Assembly: GCF_010729105.1 (NCBI RefSeq)
Contig: NZ_AP022573.1
Coordinates: 4,526,001-4,590,000 of the forward strand
Direction of reading: 5' to 3'
DNA from: Mycobacterium saskatchewanense
Lineage (GTDB): Bacteria > Actinomycetota > Actinomycetes > Mycobacteriales > Mycobacteriaceae
DNA: 64,000 nt
Made by a program: the position numbers and the translations under genes. The notes under the pieces are model-generated. The model had not been told where the DNA came from and searched no databases. It worked only from the letters and a program-made list of their open reading frames with translations. Of the stretch, positions 8,007-17,430 are shown piece after piece. Each line of letters begins with the position of its first letter. Within the stretch, counting starts at the first letter, position 1.

Positions 8007-8879
8007 ATGAGCGAGCCGAAATTCCTGGAGTTGCACGGCGACCGCGTCGCCTACCGTGACGAAGGCCGCGGCGAAGTCCTGCTGCTGATCCACGGCATGG
8101 CGGGCAGTTCGGAGACCTGGCGTTCGGTGATACCGCGGCTGTCCAAGAAGTACCGGGTGATCGCGCCGGACCTGCTCGGTCACGGCCAGTCGGCCAAACC
8201 CCGCGGCGATTACTCGCTGGGCGCGTTCGCGGTGTGGCTGCGCGATTTCCTCGACGAACTGGGCGTCGGCCAGGCCACGCTGGTGGGGCACTCCCTCGGC
8301 GGCGGCGTCGCGATGCAGTTCGTATACCAGCACCCCGATTACGCCAACCGGCTCGTGCTGATCGGCAGCGGCGGCCTGGGCCCCGACGTCGGACTGGTGC
8401 TGCGGCTGCTCTCGGCGCCCGGGGCGGAGTTCATCCTGCCGGTCATCGCGCCCAAGCCGGTGCTGACCGTCGGGAACAAGCTGAGGTCCTGGCTGCGGGG
8501 CGCCGGGATCCATTCGCCGCGCGGCGCCGAATTGTGGAGTGCCTACTCGTCGCTGTCGGACCGGGAGACGCGGCAGTCGTTCCTGCGGACCCTGCGGTCG
8601 GTCGTCGACTACCGCGGGCAGGCGGTCAGCGCCCTTAGCAGGCTGCGGCTGCGCGAGGAACTGCCGGTCATGGCGATCTGGGGGGAGCGGGACGGCATCA
8701 TCCCCGTCGACCACGCTTATGCGGCGCACGAGGCGCGCGCGGACAGCAGGCTCGAGGTGCTGCCCGACGTCGGCCACTTCCCGCAGGTAGAGGCCCCCAA
8801 CGAGGTCGTCGAGCTGATCGAGGACTTCCTCGCGAGCGGAGACCGCCGCGGCACGGACAGCCCGCAGCCCAGCTTCTGA
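8007..8879 (+). CDS. Alpha/beta-fold hydrolase
   Basis: A 290-residue alpha/beta hydrolase of ordinary length. The oxyanion loop is HGMAGSSETW, the nucleophile elbow GHSLGGG holds the catalytic Ser, the acid is in WGERDGIIPVDHA, and the catalytic His is in DVGHFPQVEAP. It probably hydrolyses an ester or carbon-carbon bond in a small lipid-like molecule; the substrate cannot be predicted. The ATG at 8007 was chosen because the conserved domain starts immediately after it (FLELHGDRVAYRDEG). It stands 264 bp ahead of the FadD gene on the same strand, too far to be sure of an operon. Confidence 0.88.
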   Translation: MSEPKFLELHGDRVAYRDEGRGEVLLLIHGMAGSSETWRSVIPRLSKKYRVIAPDLLGHGQSAKPRGDYSLGAFAVWLRDFLDELGVGQATLVGHSLGGGVAMQFVYQHPDYANRLVLIGSGGLGPDVGLVLRLLSAPGAEFILPVIAPKPVLTVGNKLRSWLRGAGIHSPRGAELWSAYSSLSDRETRQSFLRTLRSVVDYRGQAVSALSRLRLREELPVMAIWGERDGIIPVDHAYAAHEARADSRLEVLPDVGHFPQVEAPNEVVELIEDFLASGDRRGTDSPQPSF

Positions 8880-9143
8880 CCGGGTGGACGAGCGCCGTAC
8901 GTCACGGCGAGGTCACGGTTGTGCGTCAGCACCCTCCGCGGCGCGGCGCGCCGTGAAACGATGACCGGCCCGCGTTCATACAGTCGCTGCGTCCGACAAA
9001 CTCGACGCCGAGCGACCGGCTTTCTGGGGCCTAAACGGGCTGACACCCATATCGCCGTCACACCCCGGCGACTCGTTTCTCATCGGACACCCGCCCGCAA
9101 CGGGAGCCTTTGCGCCGTCAGATTTCGAGTGAGGGAAGAGCCC

Positions 9144-10778
9144 GTGAGCCGATTCACCGAGACCATGTACGCCAACGCCCGCACCAGCAGCAAGGGTCTG
9201 GTCACCGGGGAACCGGACAACCCCGTGCGGCACACGTGGGCCGAGGTGCACGAGCGGGCCCAGCGGATCGCGGGCGGGCTGGCGGAGGCGGGTGTCGGAC
9301 ACGGGGATGCCGTGGCCGTGCTGGCGGGCGCACCGGTGGAGATCGCCCCGACGGCGCAGGGTATCTGGATGCGCGGCGCCAGCCTGACGATGCTGCACCA
9401 GCCGACGCCGCGCACCGACCTGCTGCGCTGGGCCGCCGACACCACGGCCGTCATCGACACGATCGACGCCGGGACGGTGATCGTGTCCGACCCGTTCATG
9501 GCGGCGGCGCCGCTGCTCTCCGAGCGGGGACTGCGCGTGCTGACCATCGCCGAGCTGCTCGATGGCAGCCCCATTGAGCCCGTCGCCACCGACGAGGACG
9601 ACCTCGCGCTGCTGCAGCTCACCTCCGGATCGGCCGGATCCCCCAAGGCCGTGCGGATCACCCACCGAAACGTCGTGGCCAACGCCGAGGCCATGTTCGT
9701 CGGCGCGCGCGTCGACCCCGACACCGACGTCATCGTCAGCTGGCTGCCGCTCTTCCACGACATGGGCATGACCGGCTTCCTGACCGTCCCGATGTACTTC
9801 GGCGCCGAGCTGGTCAAGGTCACGCCGATGGACTTCCTCCGCGACGTGCTGCTGTGGCCCAAGCTGATCGACAAGTACCGCGGCACCATGACCGCCGCGC
9901 CGAACTTCGCCTACAACCTGCTGACCAAGCGCCTCCGCAGGCAGGCCACGCCCGGCCAGTTCGACCTGTCGTCGCTACGCTGGGCGCTGTCCGGCGCCGA
10001 ACAGGTGGAGCCCGCCGACGTCGAGGACCTGATCGACGCCGGAAAGCCCTTCGGCCTGCGGCCCGAAGCCATCCTGCCGGCCTATGGCATGGCCGAGACG
10101 ACGGTCGCGACCTCGTTCACCGAGTGCGGCACCGGACTCGTCGTCGACGAGGTCGATGCCGACCTCCTGGCGTTGCTGCGCCGGGCCGTCCCGTCGACCG
10201 GGGGAAAGACGCGCCGGCTGGCCGTGCTCGGGCGGTTGTTGGCGGGCATGGAGGTCCGCATCGTCGACGAGTACGACGCGCTGCTCCCGCACCGCGCGGT
10301 CGGCGTCATCCAGGTCCGCGGCGAGTCGGTCAGCGAGGGCTACGCGACGCGGGCCGGTTTCGTGTCGGCGCAAGACGCGCAGGGCTGGTACGACACCGGC
10401 GACCTCGGCTACCTGACGGAGGCCGGCGGCGTCGTGGTGTGCGGCCGACTGAAGGACGTCATCGTGATGGCCGGCCGGAACATCTACCCGACCGACATCG
10501 AACGGGCTGCTGCGCGGGTGCCGCGGGTACGCCCCGGCTGCGTGGTGGCGGTGCGGCTGGACGCGGGGCGGTCTCGCGAAACCTTCGCCGTGGCGGTCGA
10601 ATCCGCGGCGTGGCAGGACCCGGACGCGGCGCGGCAGATCGAGCGTCAGGTTGTGCACGAGGTCGTGGTGGAGGTTGGCGCCCGGCCCCGGAATGTGGTC
10701 GTGCTCGAGCCCGGGATGATTCCGAAGACACCGTCGGGCAAGCTGCGGCGGTCCTACGCGCTGGCGCTGGTCAGCTGA
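9144..10778 (+). CDS. Fatty-acyl-AMP/CoA ligase, FadD31-like
   Basis: A 544-residue member of the ANL superfamily. The ATP-binding loop is [11 protein letters not shown], followed by [19 protein letters not shown] and the hinge [20 protein letters not shown]. The catalytic lysine is in the C-terminal [10 protein letters not shown]. The start [15 protein letters not shown] and the general layout match my recollection of M. tuberculosis FadD31, a relative of the long-chain fatty-acyl-AMP ligases. It activates a fatty acid as the acyl-adenylate, and possibly as the CoA ester. The GTG at 9144 follows GAGGGAAGAG, a good ribosome site. The orthology is from memory and was not searched. Confidence 0.85.
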   Translation: MSRFTETMYANARTSSKGLVTGEPDNPVRHTWAEVHERAQRIAGGLAEAGVGHGDAVAVLAGAPVEIAPTAQGIWMRGASLTMLHQPTPRTDLLRWAADTTAVIDTIDAGTVIVSDPFMAAAPLLSERGLRVLTIAELLDGSPIEPVATDEDDLALLQLTSGSAGSPKAVRITHRNVVANAEAMFVGARVDPDTDVIVSWLPLFHDMGMTGFLTVPMYFGAELVKVTPMDFLRDVLLWPKLIDKYRGTMTAAPNFAYNLLTKRLRRQATPGQFDLSSLRWALSGAEQVEPADVEDLIDAGKPFGLRPEAILPAYGMAETTVATSFTECGTGLVVDEVDADLLALLRRAVPSTGGKTRRLAVLGRLLAGMEVRIVDEYDALLPHRAVGVIQVRGESVSEGYATRAGFVSAQDAQGWYDTGDLGYLTEAGGVVVCGRLKDVIVMAGRNIYPTDIERAAARVPRVRPGCVVAVRLDAGRSRETFAVAVESAAWQDPDAARQIERQVVHEVVVEVGARPRNVVVLEPGMIPKTPSGKLRRSYALALVS

Positions 10779-11045
10779 CGCCGGCGTCCCAACGGGCGGC
10801 GATCGCTTGTAGGTCGGCGTCGTCCGGAAATGCCTTAGAAGTCGCAGGGCGGTGTGTAAGGCGTTTGGATTGGGCGCATCTCGGCGTCGGCAAGGGAAGG
10901 AACCAAACGGTCTGGGCAGCTGCCGGGGACGGCCGCGTGAACACCTCTTGCACGCTCGGTGCTCATGCTATTCACAGTCTCCCACCGGTACGCTCGATCA
11001 CAACCACACCATCATCATCGTCACGAATCCTGCCGAGTACGACGA

Positions 11046-11417
11046 TTACTCCGCCGGGGGGCGGTAGTGGCCCGCCGAGTTTCGCAGCTGCCAGATCTGG
11101 CCAGGACACAGTAGATTCACCGCGTAGGAGACCAGGTAGTTCGCAGCGAATTCGTCGGCAGGGGTAACGTCGCGTTTCACATCGCCCATCACTTGGCCAT
11201 AACTCTGGCCTTGGCTGACCTTGTCGCAAATTCCATAGCCGTAGTTGACGGCCTCCGCGGGAGTGGCAAAGTCATAGTGCCGGCGCACCATAACGTCGTA
11301 GACGTACTCAACCTCAGGTGCGGGGGCGGCGTGTGCCGCCGGTAATCGCGGCTGCGCTAGGACGCCGACCGCAACAGTCAGGGCGACCAATGCGGCAAGC
11401 CGATTGCGCCGCTTCAT
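11046..11417 (-). CDS. DUF732 secreted protein
   Basis: A 123-residue protein with a classic signal peptide: KRRNR, then a hydrophobic core, then AHA-AP at about residues 29-31. The mature part has the DUF732 pattern, with an FATPAEAVNYGYGICDKVSQG segment near one Cys and NYLVSYAVNLLCPG near the second; the two cysteines probably pair. This small exported family is abundant in mycobacteria and has no established function. The 267 bp between it and the FadD gene contain no convincing gene. Confidence 0.85.
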   Translation of the reverse strand: MKRRNRLAALVALTVAVGVLAQPRLPAAHAAPAPEVEYVYDVMVRRHYDFATPAEAVNYGYGICDKVSQGQSYGQVMGDVKRDVTPADEFAANYLVSYAVNLLCPGQIWQLRNSAGHYRPPAE

Positions 11418-11460
11418 GATTCACGCTTCGGGCGGGTGCACCGCCCGACATGCTCAGGGA

Positions 11461-12450
11461 TCATGGCTGCTCCAGCGCCGGCGATCCGGGGTAGGCCTCC
11501 CGCAGCCGCTGCACTTCTTCGGCCGAAAGTGTCAACTCTGCCGCGGGCAGCAGATCCGCCAGCTGCCCGACTGTTCGTGCGCTGGCAATTGCTGCAGTCA
11601 CTGCGGATTGGGCGAGCAGCCAGGCAAGCGAAACGGCGCTCACTGTGGTGCGGTGGGCGGCGGCCACGTCATCGAGCACAGCCAATAAGGTCAGTCCGTG
11701 CTCGTCGAGATAGAGAGTGGGATTGGCTGGCCTGCTCTCGGCGAAGGCCCGCACACTGGCCGCTGCGTTGCCCGGACGATACTTGCCGGTCAGAAACCCG
11801 GCAGCCAATGCGTAGTAAGGCATGACCGACAGTCCCAGCCGCGCCACCACCTCCGAGTGACTGGCTTCGAACTGGCGCTCCACGAGGCTGTAAAGCGACT
11901 GGGTCGCCACAAATGAAGACAGGTTCTCGCGTTCGGCGATAGCGGCAGCCTCACTAAGGCGGTCGGCGTCGTACCGGGACGCGGCGATGTAGCGCACCTT
12001 GCCCTCACGTATCAGCGCGTCGAAGCCGGCGAGTGTCTCTTCGAGGGGGGTGTCGGTATCGTCGACATGTGCGTAGAGCAGGTCGATCGTGTCCACACCG
12101 AGACGCTTGAGGCTGGCCTCGGCATAGCTGCGGATCTTGGGTGCTGTCAGGCCTCCCGTCATCCCGTGCAGGGCACCGATTTTCGTCGAAACCACCATCT
12201 GGTCACGGCATCCGCGACGGCGCATCCATTCACCGATGATGGTCTCGGATTCACCGCCGGTGTTGCCTGCTTTGAATTTCCAGTACACGTCGGATGTGTC
12301 GACGAGATTGCCTCCGGCACCGGCGAAGGCGTCGAGCACGGCAAACGCATCGTGCTGGTCGACCGTCCATCCGAACACGTTGCCGCCCAGGCAAAGTGGA
12401 AACACCTTGAGATCGGTATTGGCGATAGGATTCACAGCGGCCGTACTCAT
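11461..12450 (-). CDS. Aldo/keto reductase
   Basis: A 329-residue TIM-barrel oxidoreductase. The active-site residues are in order: Asp and Tyr in VDTSDVYWKF, Lys in VVSTKIG, and His in LLYAHVDDTDTP. The C-terminal SARTVGQLADLL segment is the NADP-binding loop. It reduces a carbonyl with NADPH or runs the reverse reaction. The ATG at 12450 overlaps the TGA of the cupin gene (ATGA), so the two are translationally coupled and the start is firm. The pair lies downstream of the palindrome at 13602-13619, which has a promoter facing them. In this context it probably handles a ketone or aldehyde intermediate of the island's pathway. Confidence 0.88.
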   Translation of the reverse strand: MSTAAVNPIANTDLKVFPLCLGGNVFGWTVDQHDAFAVLDAFAGAGGNLVDTSDVYWKFKAGNTGGESETIIGEWMRRRGCRDQMVVSTKIGALHGMTGGLTAPKIRSYAEASLKRLGVDTIDLLYAHVDDTDTPLEETLAGFDALIREGKVRYIAASRYDADRLSEAAAIAERENLSSFVATQSLYSLVERQFEASHSEVVARLGLSVMPYYALAAGFLTGKYRPGNAAASVRAFAESRPANPTLYLDEHGLTLLAVLDDVAAAHRTTVSAVSLAWLLAQSAVTAAIASARTVGQLADLLPAAELTLSAEEVQRLREAYPGSPALEQP

Positions 12451-13223
12451 GATCGGGAAAACTCGACGGCGACCGTCCACTGCGAGAGCTCCAGCGATGG
12501 CGGCGGCTCGGGCGCGGCGATGGTTAGGTGCCGTTCGGGACGGTCGCCGGCATTCCAAGTTCGGTAGGGTGTGCGCGCGGGCACCACAACCAGATCGTGT
12601 CGGCCGGCGTGGAATGTCTCGCCAGCTACATCCACCGTCATGGCACCGTCGAGGACGAAATAATACTCATCGAAGGGGTGGATACTGTATTGGGCGGGCT
12701 CAACTGAAGAGGCCATCCGCACCACCGCGATCATTGCGTGCCGGGAACCGGATGCACGGTTAGCGAGCACTTGGACCGCGATTGGCCGATCAGGTATCTC
12801 TGTCCATCCGTTGTCCGCTAACGGTTTTAGACAGCTGGGCGGGGGAGGGCCGCCCAACTCGTCGACCAATTGTTTGATCGGAATCAACTGCCCTCCACTT
12901 GCCGGGACAGGGGCTGGAGCGAGGATTTCGATCTGCACCACCTCATCGGGCCCGTTGTTGAGGGCGAAATGCGGAACGCCCGCCGGGATGCGCACAAGAG
13001 TGTCGGACCCGGCCCGCAGCCTTTCGCTTCCCAGCTGGACGTCGACCGTTCCGGCCAAAATGAAGTAGAACTGATCGAACCTGTGGGTGTGCAGGGGGTC
13101 GGCCACGGTGCCGGCAGGAATGCCCCCTTTGACCACTGCGCAATTCTCCAGGTGCGCCATGAACTCCGGTGAGTGGGTGCCGGGTTCAGTTGGGATGTCA
13201 TCGAACTTTCGCAACACGCGCAA
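12447..13223 (-). CDS. Two-domain cupin protein
   Basis: A 258-residue bicupin. Domain 1 (about 30-110) has HTHRFDQFYFILAG, and domain 2 (about 165-245) has HPFDEYYFVLDGAMTV. Each carries part of the metal-binding cupin motif 1. Bicupins include gentisate-type and other ring-cleaving dioxygenases as well as isomerases and binding proteins. The metal ligands here are incomplete (domain 2 has one clear His), so catalysis is uncertain. It is the first gene of a two-gene operon with the aldo/keto reductase. Its start lies about 350 bp from the promoter at 13578-13606, leaving a long leader. Confidence 0.75.
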   Translation of the reverse strand: MRVLRKFDDIPTEPGTHSPEFMAHLENCAVVKGGIPAGTVADPLHTHRFDQFYFILAGTVDVQLGSERLRAGSDTLVRIPAGVPHFALNNGPDEVVQIEILAPAPVPASGGQLIPIKQLVDELGGPPPPSCLKPLADNGWTEIPDRPIAVQVLANRASGSRHAMIAVVRMASSVEPAQYSIHPFDEYYFVLDGAMTVDVAGETFHAGRHDLVVVPARTPYRTWNAGDRPERHLTIAAPEPPPSLELSQWTVAVEFSRS

Positions 13224-13601
13224 TTGATCTCCTCCTCGGAGCTAACAGCGGCCGGTGGCTGCATCCCGAGCCGTTTCTCGCACCGGGGAGCAGCCGGTTC
13301 CCGAACCAAGCCGACGACGAAAGCCTGTGCCATCTCGTGTTGTTGGCGATAGGTCAACGGCTCAATACAGCGTCGGCCCTCGTCGGCCGTTGCACGTCGC
13401 GGCCCGCGCTGAGGCCCGGCAGCGGTCCGCTGGCCGTTGGCCCCTAGGCGTACTGCGGTATGCGCCGTCCCCGCGATCGGGGTGACGAAGGACCCTGCCG
13501 AACAGTGGGTCAGCATCGGCGGAGTTTGCAATGCCCGAGCGGCCGCGCTGCTGCACCGTTGGCAGTTCACGTTCTTCATCATGCGCGCTATCCCGCAGGG
13601 C

Positions 13602-13619
13602 GTCAACATATATGTTGAC
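13602..13619. promoter_or_regulatory. Operator A (TCAAC-N6-GTTGA), perfect palindrome
   Basis: GTCAACATATATGTTGAC is a perfect 18-bp palindrome and the best copy of the element repeated across the island. On the minus strand its arm gives a -35 TTGACG (13601-13606), then 17 bp, then CATGAT (13578-13583), facing the cupin and aldo/keto reductase genes. A repressor here would block RNA polymerase directly. Confidence 0.82.
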
Positions 13620-13661
13620 TAATCATCGGGGGTTGGCCGCGGTGACGTCGGCAGTTCAGCC

Positions 13662-13814
13662 CTATTGCACATTGATGTCTTGCAACCCCGTGCAGTCGTT
13701 CGTCGGAATCGCCGAGGAGTCGACGTGCAGGGTGTATCTCCCGAAGTCGCTCGTACACCGCTTGGAGCACCGGATGGTCGCACACGCCGCCGTCAGGGGG
13801 TCGGTCCGTGAATC
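13662..13814 (-). pseudogene. Possible remnant of a small secreted protein gene
   Basis: A 50-codon open stretch ending in TAG at 13664-13662, with GC-rich third positions unlike the other frames. The product (for example GRYTLHVDSSAIPTNDCTG) looks like a real protein C-terminus with four cysteines. There is no start codon in frame after the upstream stop, so the 5' part is missing or frameshifted. The family was not recognised. Confidence 0.3.
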
Positions 13815-13960
13815 TCAGATTCGGCAAATTCGTGGCCACCCGCGGGGAGCACGGCTGCGAGAATTGTTGTGGTGCAGCATGGCTGGCGTGCGGCTGACAT
13901 TGACACGATCTCGGTTCGGCTGCCGGCTCCACGGTCGCGTCACGGCCACGCCCGTTGCAG

Positions 13961-14956
13961 CTATCGAATCGCCGCTGTTAGGTCGGCGGCCATAGCACTC
14001 AGCTGTGGGCCCCATGTGGACCAGCCGTGGTCACCGTCGACCGGAAAATCGAAGTGGCCGTTGCTCCCGCCAACGACGCGGTACTGGGCGTAAAACTGGC
14101 GATTGGTGCCCTGCGCTTGGTCGGCGTAGCCGATCATCGCGGCCGGGTCGCTGGCCGTCAGTGTTTGAGGGCTGAACACCCAGATCCGAGTGCTGTTGTT
14201 GGCGAGCAACTCCGCATGAACGTATGGGTCGTGCCATTTCCAACGTCCCAGCTGCGGCAGCCCCCACATATCGCGGGTATCCACGCCGCCGAAACGTGCC
14301 ATCCCTTCGGTGATCGCACCGTTGACGGCGGTGTTGGACGGGTACAGGAACCCTGACATCGATCCCGCGTAGCGGAATCGATCAGGGTGGAATTCGGCCA
14401 TCATCATTGCGCCGGTACCGCCCTGGGCCGCACCGACGATAGCGTGCCCTCCTGGTGCGAGACCCTTGTTGGCCGACAACCAATCCGGCAATTCGCTGGA
14501 TAAGAATGTCTCCCATTGTCGGCCGCGGTCCTGCTCCCAGTCGGTGTACAGGCTGTAGGCGCCGCCGGCCGGTGCGACCACGGCGATCCCTTTGCCGGCG
14601 AGCGTTTTCATTGCATTGCCCGCCGTGACCCAATTACTCATGGCGCCGCCGGCGTTGAATGCGTCGAGTAGGTATACCGAGTGCGGACCGCCCGCCATGA
14701 AGGCCACGGGGATGTCGCGGGCCATAGCCGCGGAAGGGACCATCAAGGACTCGACCGGTTCGGCCAAGACCGGTGTGGGCAATGCGGCCACGCCCAATCC
14801 CGTGACTAGCACGACTGCTGCTGTCGTCCGCACAAGCAGTGACGCCCAAACCTGATCTAGTCGTCGGCCATGTCCCGGTTGTCGGCGTGCCGGCGCTACC
14901 TTTCGAATGCTGGTCAACGAGGCCACCTGCGGATGAGGGTTTTGGCGGCGGAGCAC
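13961..14956 (-). CDS. MPT51/FbpD-like secreted protein (antigen 85 fold, no catalytic Ser)
   Basis: A 331-residue exported alpha/beta hydrolase-fold protein. After a long N-terminus, a hydrophobic stretch (about 45-62) and VLA-EP form the signal peptide. The mature part follows the MPT51 (Rv3803c) pattern closely: PVAFMAGGPHSVYLLDAFNAG, NWVTAGNAMKTLAGKGI and GSMSGFLYPSNT. At the nucleophile elbow it reads GAAQGG, so the antigen 85 catalytic Ser is absent, as in MPT51. MPT51 is thought to bind cell-wall or host ligands rather than transfer mycolate. The start (GTG 14956) is uncertain; GTG 14926 is an alternative. Operator B lies about 110 bp upstream. It is a paralogue placed inside the catabolic island, not the usual fbp locus. 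Confidence 0.82.
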   Translation of the reverse strand: MLRRQNPHPQVASLTSIRKVAPARRQPGHGRRLDQVWASLLVRTTAAVVLVTGLGVAALPTPVLAEPVESLMVPSAAMARDIPVAFMAGGPHSVYLLDAFNAGGAMSNWVTAGNAMKTLAGKGIAVVAPAGGAYSLYTDWEQDRGRQWETFLSSELPDWLSANKGLAPGGHAIVGAAQGGTGAMMMAEFHPDRFRYAGSMSGFLYPSNTAVNGAITEGMARFGGVDTRDMWGLPQLGRWKWHDPYVHAELLANNSTRIWVFSPQTLTASDPAAMIGYADQAQGTNRQFYAQYRVVGGSNGHFDFPVDGDHGWSTWGPQLSAMAADLTAAIR

Positions 14957-15063
14957 CAGCCCGCGCGTGGTCGGAGGAAGCAGCTCGGTCGGGGCGGCGG
15001 CGTGAGTAATGACCGCCGATGACCTGCAGTGCGGGCGGAGTGGACCGCGATGACCACCACGCG

Positions 15064-15081
15064 ATCAACATACACGTTGAT
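15064..15081. promoter_or_regulatory. Operator B (TCAAC-N6-GTTGA)
   Basis: ATCAACATACACGTTGAT keeps both arms with the exact 6-bp spacer; the spacer itself is not symmetric. It lies 108 bp upstream of the start of the MPT51-like gene. I see no good -10 box at the right distance on either strand, so it may act from upstream of the promoter. Confidence 0.65.
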
Positions 15082-15508
15082 GTCCAATTCGAAAAGGCCC
15101 TCTCTGCGTTGTTGGGCTGTGTTGCCGCGGGTGGGTGTCGCTTCTGTCCGTCATGGGCGCCGCGACGGCTCTTGTGGAGCGGACAACTGTTGTGGCCCAG
15201 CGGTGATCGCCTGCTCAGGCCCCGCGCATGCCGCGCGCCGGCTTGCAGCCGCCGGCGGGGCACACCGCTGAATCCTGGTGCATTACCACGTGCGATTGCC
15301 TGATGCGCAAGAGCTGCCGGTCCGCCGAACTAGTTCGTCCGTCCGATGCCGGCGGGCTGCGGCCTCTCGCTCACTCTCGATGTTGCAAGCCGCTTTTCGG
15401 TCACATCCTCGGCCTCGTCGGCCGGGTATGCGGCGCCTGGACCTAGAGGAAGAGCTGGGTCAACCGACGAACTTAGCGGCTTGCCGCCGTCTACTAGACA
15501 AATACCCG

Positions 15509-15526
15509 TTCAACAAATATGTTGAC
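15509..15526. promoter_or_regulatory. Operator C with mce promoter
   Basis: TTCAACAAATATGTTGAC. Its right arm supplies -35 TTGACG (15522-15527), followed by a 17-bp spacer and -10 TAGTGT (15545-15550), reading toward yrbEA. The leader from there to the ATG at 15804 is about 250 nt. Binding here would repress the whole yrbE-mce operon. Confidence 0.72.
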
Positions 15527-15803
15527 GAGTCGTTGGACCGCCCTTAGTGTTGTCCAGGTCACAAAATGGCCTTACTGGGGCGGGAAGTCACACAATTGAA
15601 AGGCTTGAGGGAGGGTTCGTGGCAACAGCGGTGTTCAAAGAGCCGCCTGCTCAGTTTTCGCGGGCCGGCTTGGCGGGACACGTCATCACGCCACTATGCA
15701 CGCGGAGATCCAGTCGGGGTGGTCGGTGTGCAGCCCGCAAGGCGGAACTCAGGCAGGTCCGCGATTGTTCATCGCCTATAGACGCCTGCGTGGATGGTCA
15801 CCT

Positions 15804-16571
15804 ATGAGCGGAATCTCTGCTGCCGCCAAGCCGCTCCGCTCGATCGGCGAGTTTTTCGCCATGTCGCTCGACGCCTTCACCTTGATGTTCAAGCCGCCGT
15901 TCGCATGGCGAGAGTTCTTGAAGCAGTCCTGGTTCGTCGCGCAGGTTTCCATAGTTCCTACGTTGATGCTGACGATCCCGTTCACCGTGTTGATCGTGTT
16001 CACGCTCAACATCTTGCTCATCAACATCGGGGCTGCCGACTTCTCGGGAGCCGGGACCGCAACCGCGGCCATCACTCAGGTCGGACCTGTCGTAACGGTG
16101 CTCGTTATCGCCGGTGCCGGCGCCACCGCGATGTGCGCGGATCTCGGGGCACGCACCATCCGGGAAGAACTCGATGCGCTGCGCGTCCTCGGCATCAATC
16201 CCGTGCAGTCGTTGGTGGTGCCGCGCGTACTGGCCGCCACGCTGGTCAGCGCCGCTTTGGTGTCGGTGGTGAGCATGGTCGGGTTGGTCGGCTCGTTCTT
16301 CTTCTCCGTCTTTGTCCAACATGTCACGCCCGGCGCGTTCGTAGCCGGCTTGACATTGGTGACCGGCCTTTCCGATGTGATCTTGGGGCTATGCAAGGGC
16401 GCGCTCTTCGGGATGTCTGCCGCCCTGATCGCCTGCTACAAGGGGATTTCGGTTGGCGGCGGCCCGCAAGGGGTAGGCAATGCGGTCAACGAAACGGTTG
16501 TGTATGCGTTCATGGCGCTCTTCGTCATCAACATCACCGCGACAGCTGTCTTCTTCGTGAGTGCCAAGTGA
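15804..16571 (+). CDS. yrbEA: YrbEA, Mce transporter permease subunit
   Basis: A 255-residue MlaE-family permease with five or six membrane segments. The conserved EExD loop is present as IREELDALRVLGINPVQSLVVPR, and the last part (GGPQGVGNAVNETVVYAF) matches YrbE proteins. YrbEA and YrbEB form the membrane channel of an ABC-type lipid importer, with MceA-F as the extracellular tunnel. The ATG at 15804 fits the family start (SGISAAAKPLRSIGEFF); the upstream extension is not conserved in character. Its TGA overlaps the GTG of yrbEB. Transcription probably starts at operator C. The suffix number of this mce cluster cannot be assigned from sequence alone. Confidence 0.93.
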   Translation: MSGISAAAKPLRSIGEFFAMSLDAFTLMFKPPFAWREFLKQSWFVAQVSIVPTLMLTIPFTVLIVFTLNILLINIGAADFSGAGTATAAITQVGPVVTVLVIAGAGATAMCADLGARTIREELDALRVLGINPVQSLVVPRVLAATLVSAALVSVVSMVGLVGSFFFSVFVQHVTPGAFVAGLTLVTGLSDVILGLCKGALFGMSAALIACYKGISVGGGPQGVGNAVNETVVYAFMALFVINITATAVFFVSAK

Positions 16572-17425
16572 ACGCGAAGGTCCTCGTAGCACAGCGCTTT
16601 CCGCGGATCGATCGATCGACGCGGCGCAGCATCGACAGCTGGAACCGGGTCGGCACCCAGATGGCGTTCCATGTCAAGACGCTGAGCGACATCCGATTAG
16701 CCTTCGCCCACCACAAATCCGAGATGCTGCGGCTGATCGCCAACATGAGTCTAGGGGTGGGCGCACTCGTCGTGATCGGCGGCACGGTCGCGATCGTCGC
16801 ATTTTTGACCCTGTCGACGGGCGCGATCATCGCCGTGCAGGGATACAACCAGCTGTCCGGCATTGGCGTAGAGGCCCTGACCGGCTTCCTCGCCGCCTAC
16901 GTCAACGTCCGCATCACCGCTCCGGCGACCGCTGGAATCGCACTGTCGGCCACCATCGGGGCCGGTGCCACGGCACAACTCGGGGCAATGCGTATCGCTG
17001 AAGAGATCGATGCGCTCGAAGTGATGGGTATCCGCTCGGTGGCCTATCTGGCATCGACGCGGGTGGCCGCCGGGGTGATCGTCGTGATCCCGCTGTACTG
17101 CGTGGCGGTGCTGATGACCTTTGTCGCCGCGAGGCTATGCACCACCGCCGTGTACGGACAGGCGACCGGGGTCTACGACCACTACTTCAACACATTTCTG
17201 AATCCGACCGATCTGCTCTGGTCGTTTCTCACAGCAACCGTGTCGGGTGTGGTGATCATGTTGGTGCACACCTATTACGGCTACACCGCCGCCGGCGGCC
17301 CGGCCGGTGTGGGCGAAGCTGTCGGCCGTGCCGTGCGCTCATCACTGATCGTCGGAGCTTTCGCCGTCTTGACCGTCTCCCTGGCCGTTTACGGGCAGTC
17401 CGGCAACTTCAATCTGTCGGGATAG
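16568..17425 (+). CDS. yrbEB: YrbEB, Mce transporter permease subunit
   Basis: A 285-residue MlaE-family permease and partner of YrbEA. It has the EExD loop in IAEEIDALEVMGIRSVAYL and the C-terminal TAAGGPAGVGEAVGRAVR segment. The first 45 residues form a cytoplasmic helix that precedes the membrane domain. The GTG at 16568 overlaps the yrbEA stop (GTGA), fixing the start. The next gene, mceA, begins at or just after its stop codon. It works as a heterodimer with YrbEA to move hydrophobic substrates across the cytoplasmic membrane, powered by an MceG-type ATPase encoded elsewhere. Confidence 0.93.
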   Translation: MNAKVLVAQRFPRIDRSTRRSIDSWNRVGTQMAFHVKTLSDIRLAFAHHKSEMLRLIANMSLGVGALVVIGGTVAIVAFLTLSTGAIIAVQGYNQLSGIGVEALTGFLAAYVNVRITAPATAGIALSATIGAGATAQLGAMRIAEEIDALEVMGIRSVAYLASTRVAAGVIVVIPLYCVAVLMTFVAARLCTTAVYGQATGVYDHYFNTFLNPTDLLWSFLTATVSGVVIMLVHTYYGYTAAGGPAGVGEAVGRAVRSSLIVGAFAVLTVSLAVYGQSGNFNLSG

Positions 17426-17430
17426 TGGAC

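Larger units (their letters stand above)
13224..13960. other. Long intergenic region with palindrome A and a decayed coding stretch
   Basis: No convincing intact gene was found in 737 bp. It holds the operator at 13602-13619 with its minus-strand promoter, and a long leader for the cupin operon. Open frames on both strands in 13224-13560 have poor codon character. A short minus-strand stretch with strong GC3 bias (13662-13814) looks like a gene remnant and is listed separately. Confidence 0.6.
14957..15803. other. Intergenic control region before yrbEA, no gene seen
   Basis: 847 bp between the divergent MPT51-like gene and yrbEA. It holds operators B (15064-15081) and C (15509-15526). Open frames here are short and lack codon bias or recognisable domains. 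The stretch from 15550 to 15803 would be a long mRNA leader for the mce operon if the promoter at operator C is used. Confidence 0.6.

Noticed and set aside
10771..10953. A 60-codon minus-strand frame downstream of FadD31-like gene
   Set aside because: No ribosome site or recognisable family; it overlaps the end of the FadD gene. It might be a remnant but cannot be supported.
12884..13609. A 241-codon minus-strand open frame starting at operator A
   Set aside because: It overlaps the cupin gene in another frame, has weak codon character and shows no domain. It is an artefact of high GC content.
15278..15547. An 89-codon plus-strand frame in the mce leader
   Set aside because: It ends at the promoter of operator C, is Arg-rich with no domain, and lacks a ribosome site.
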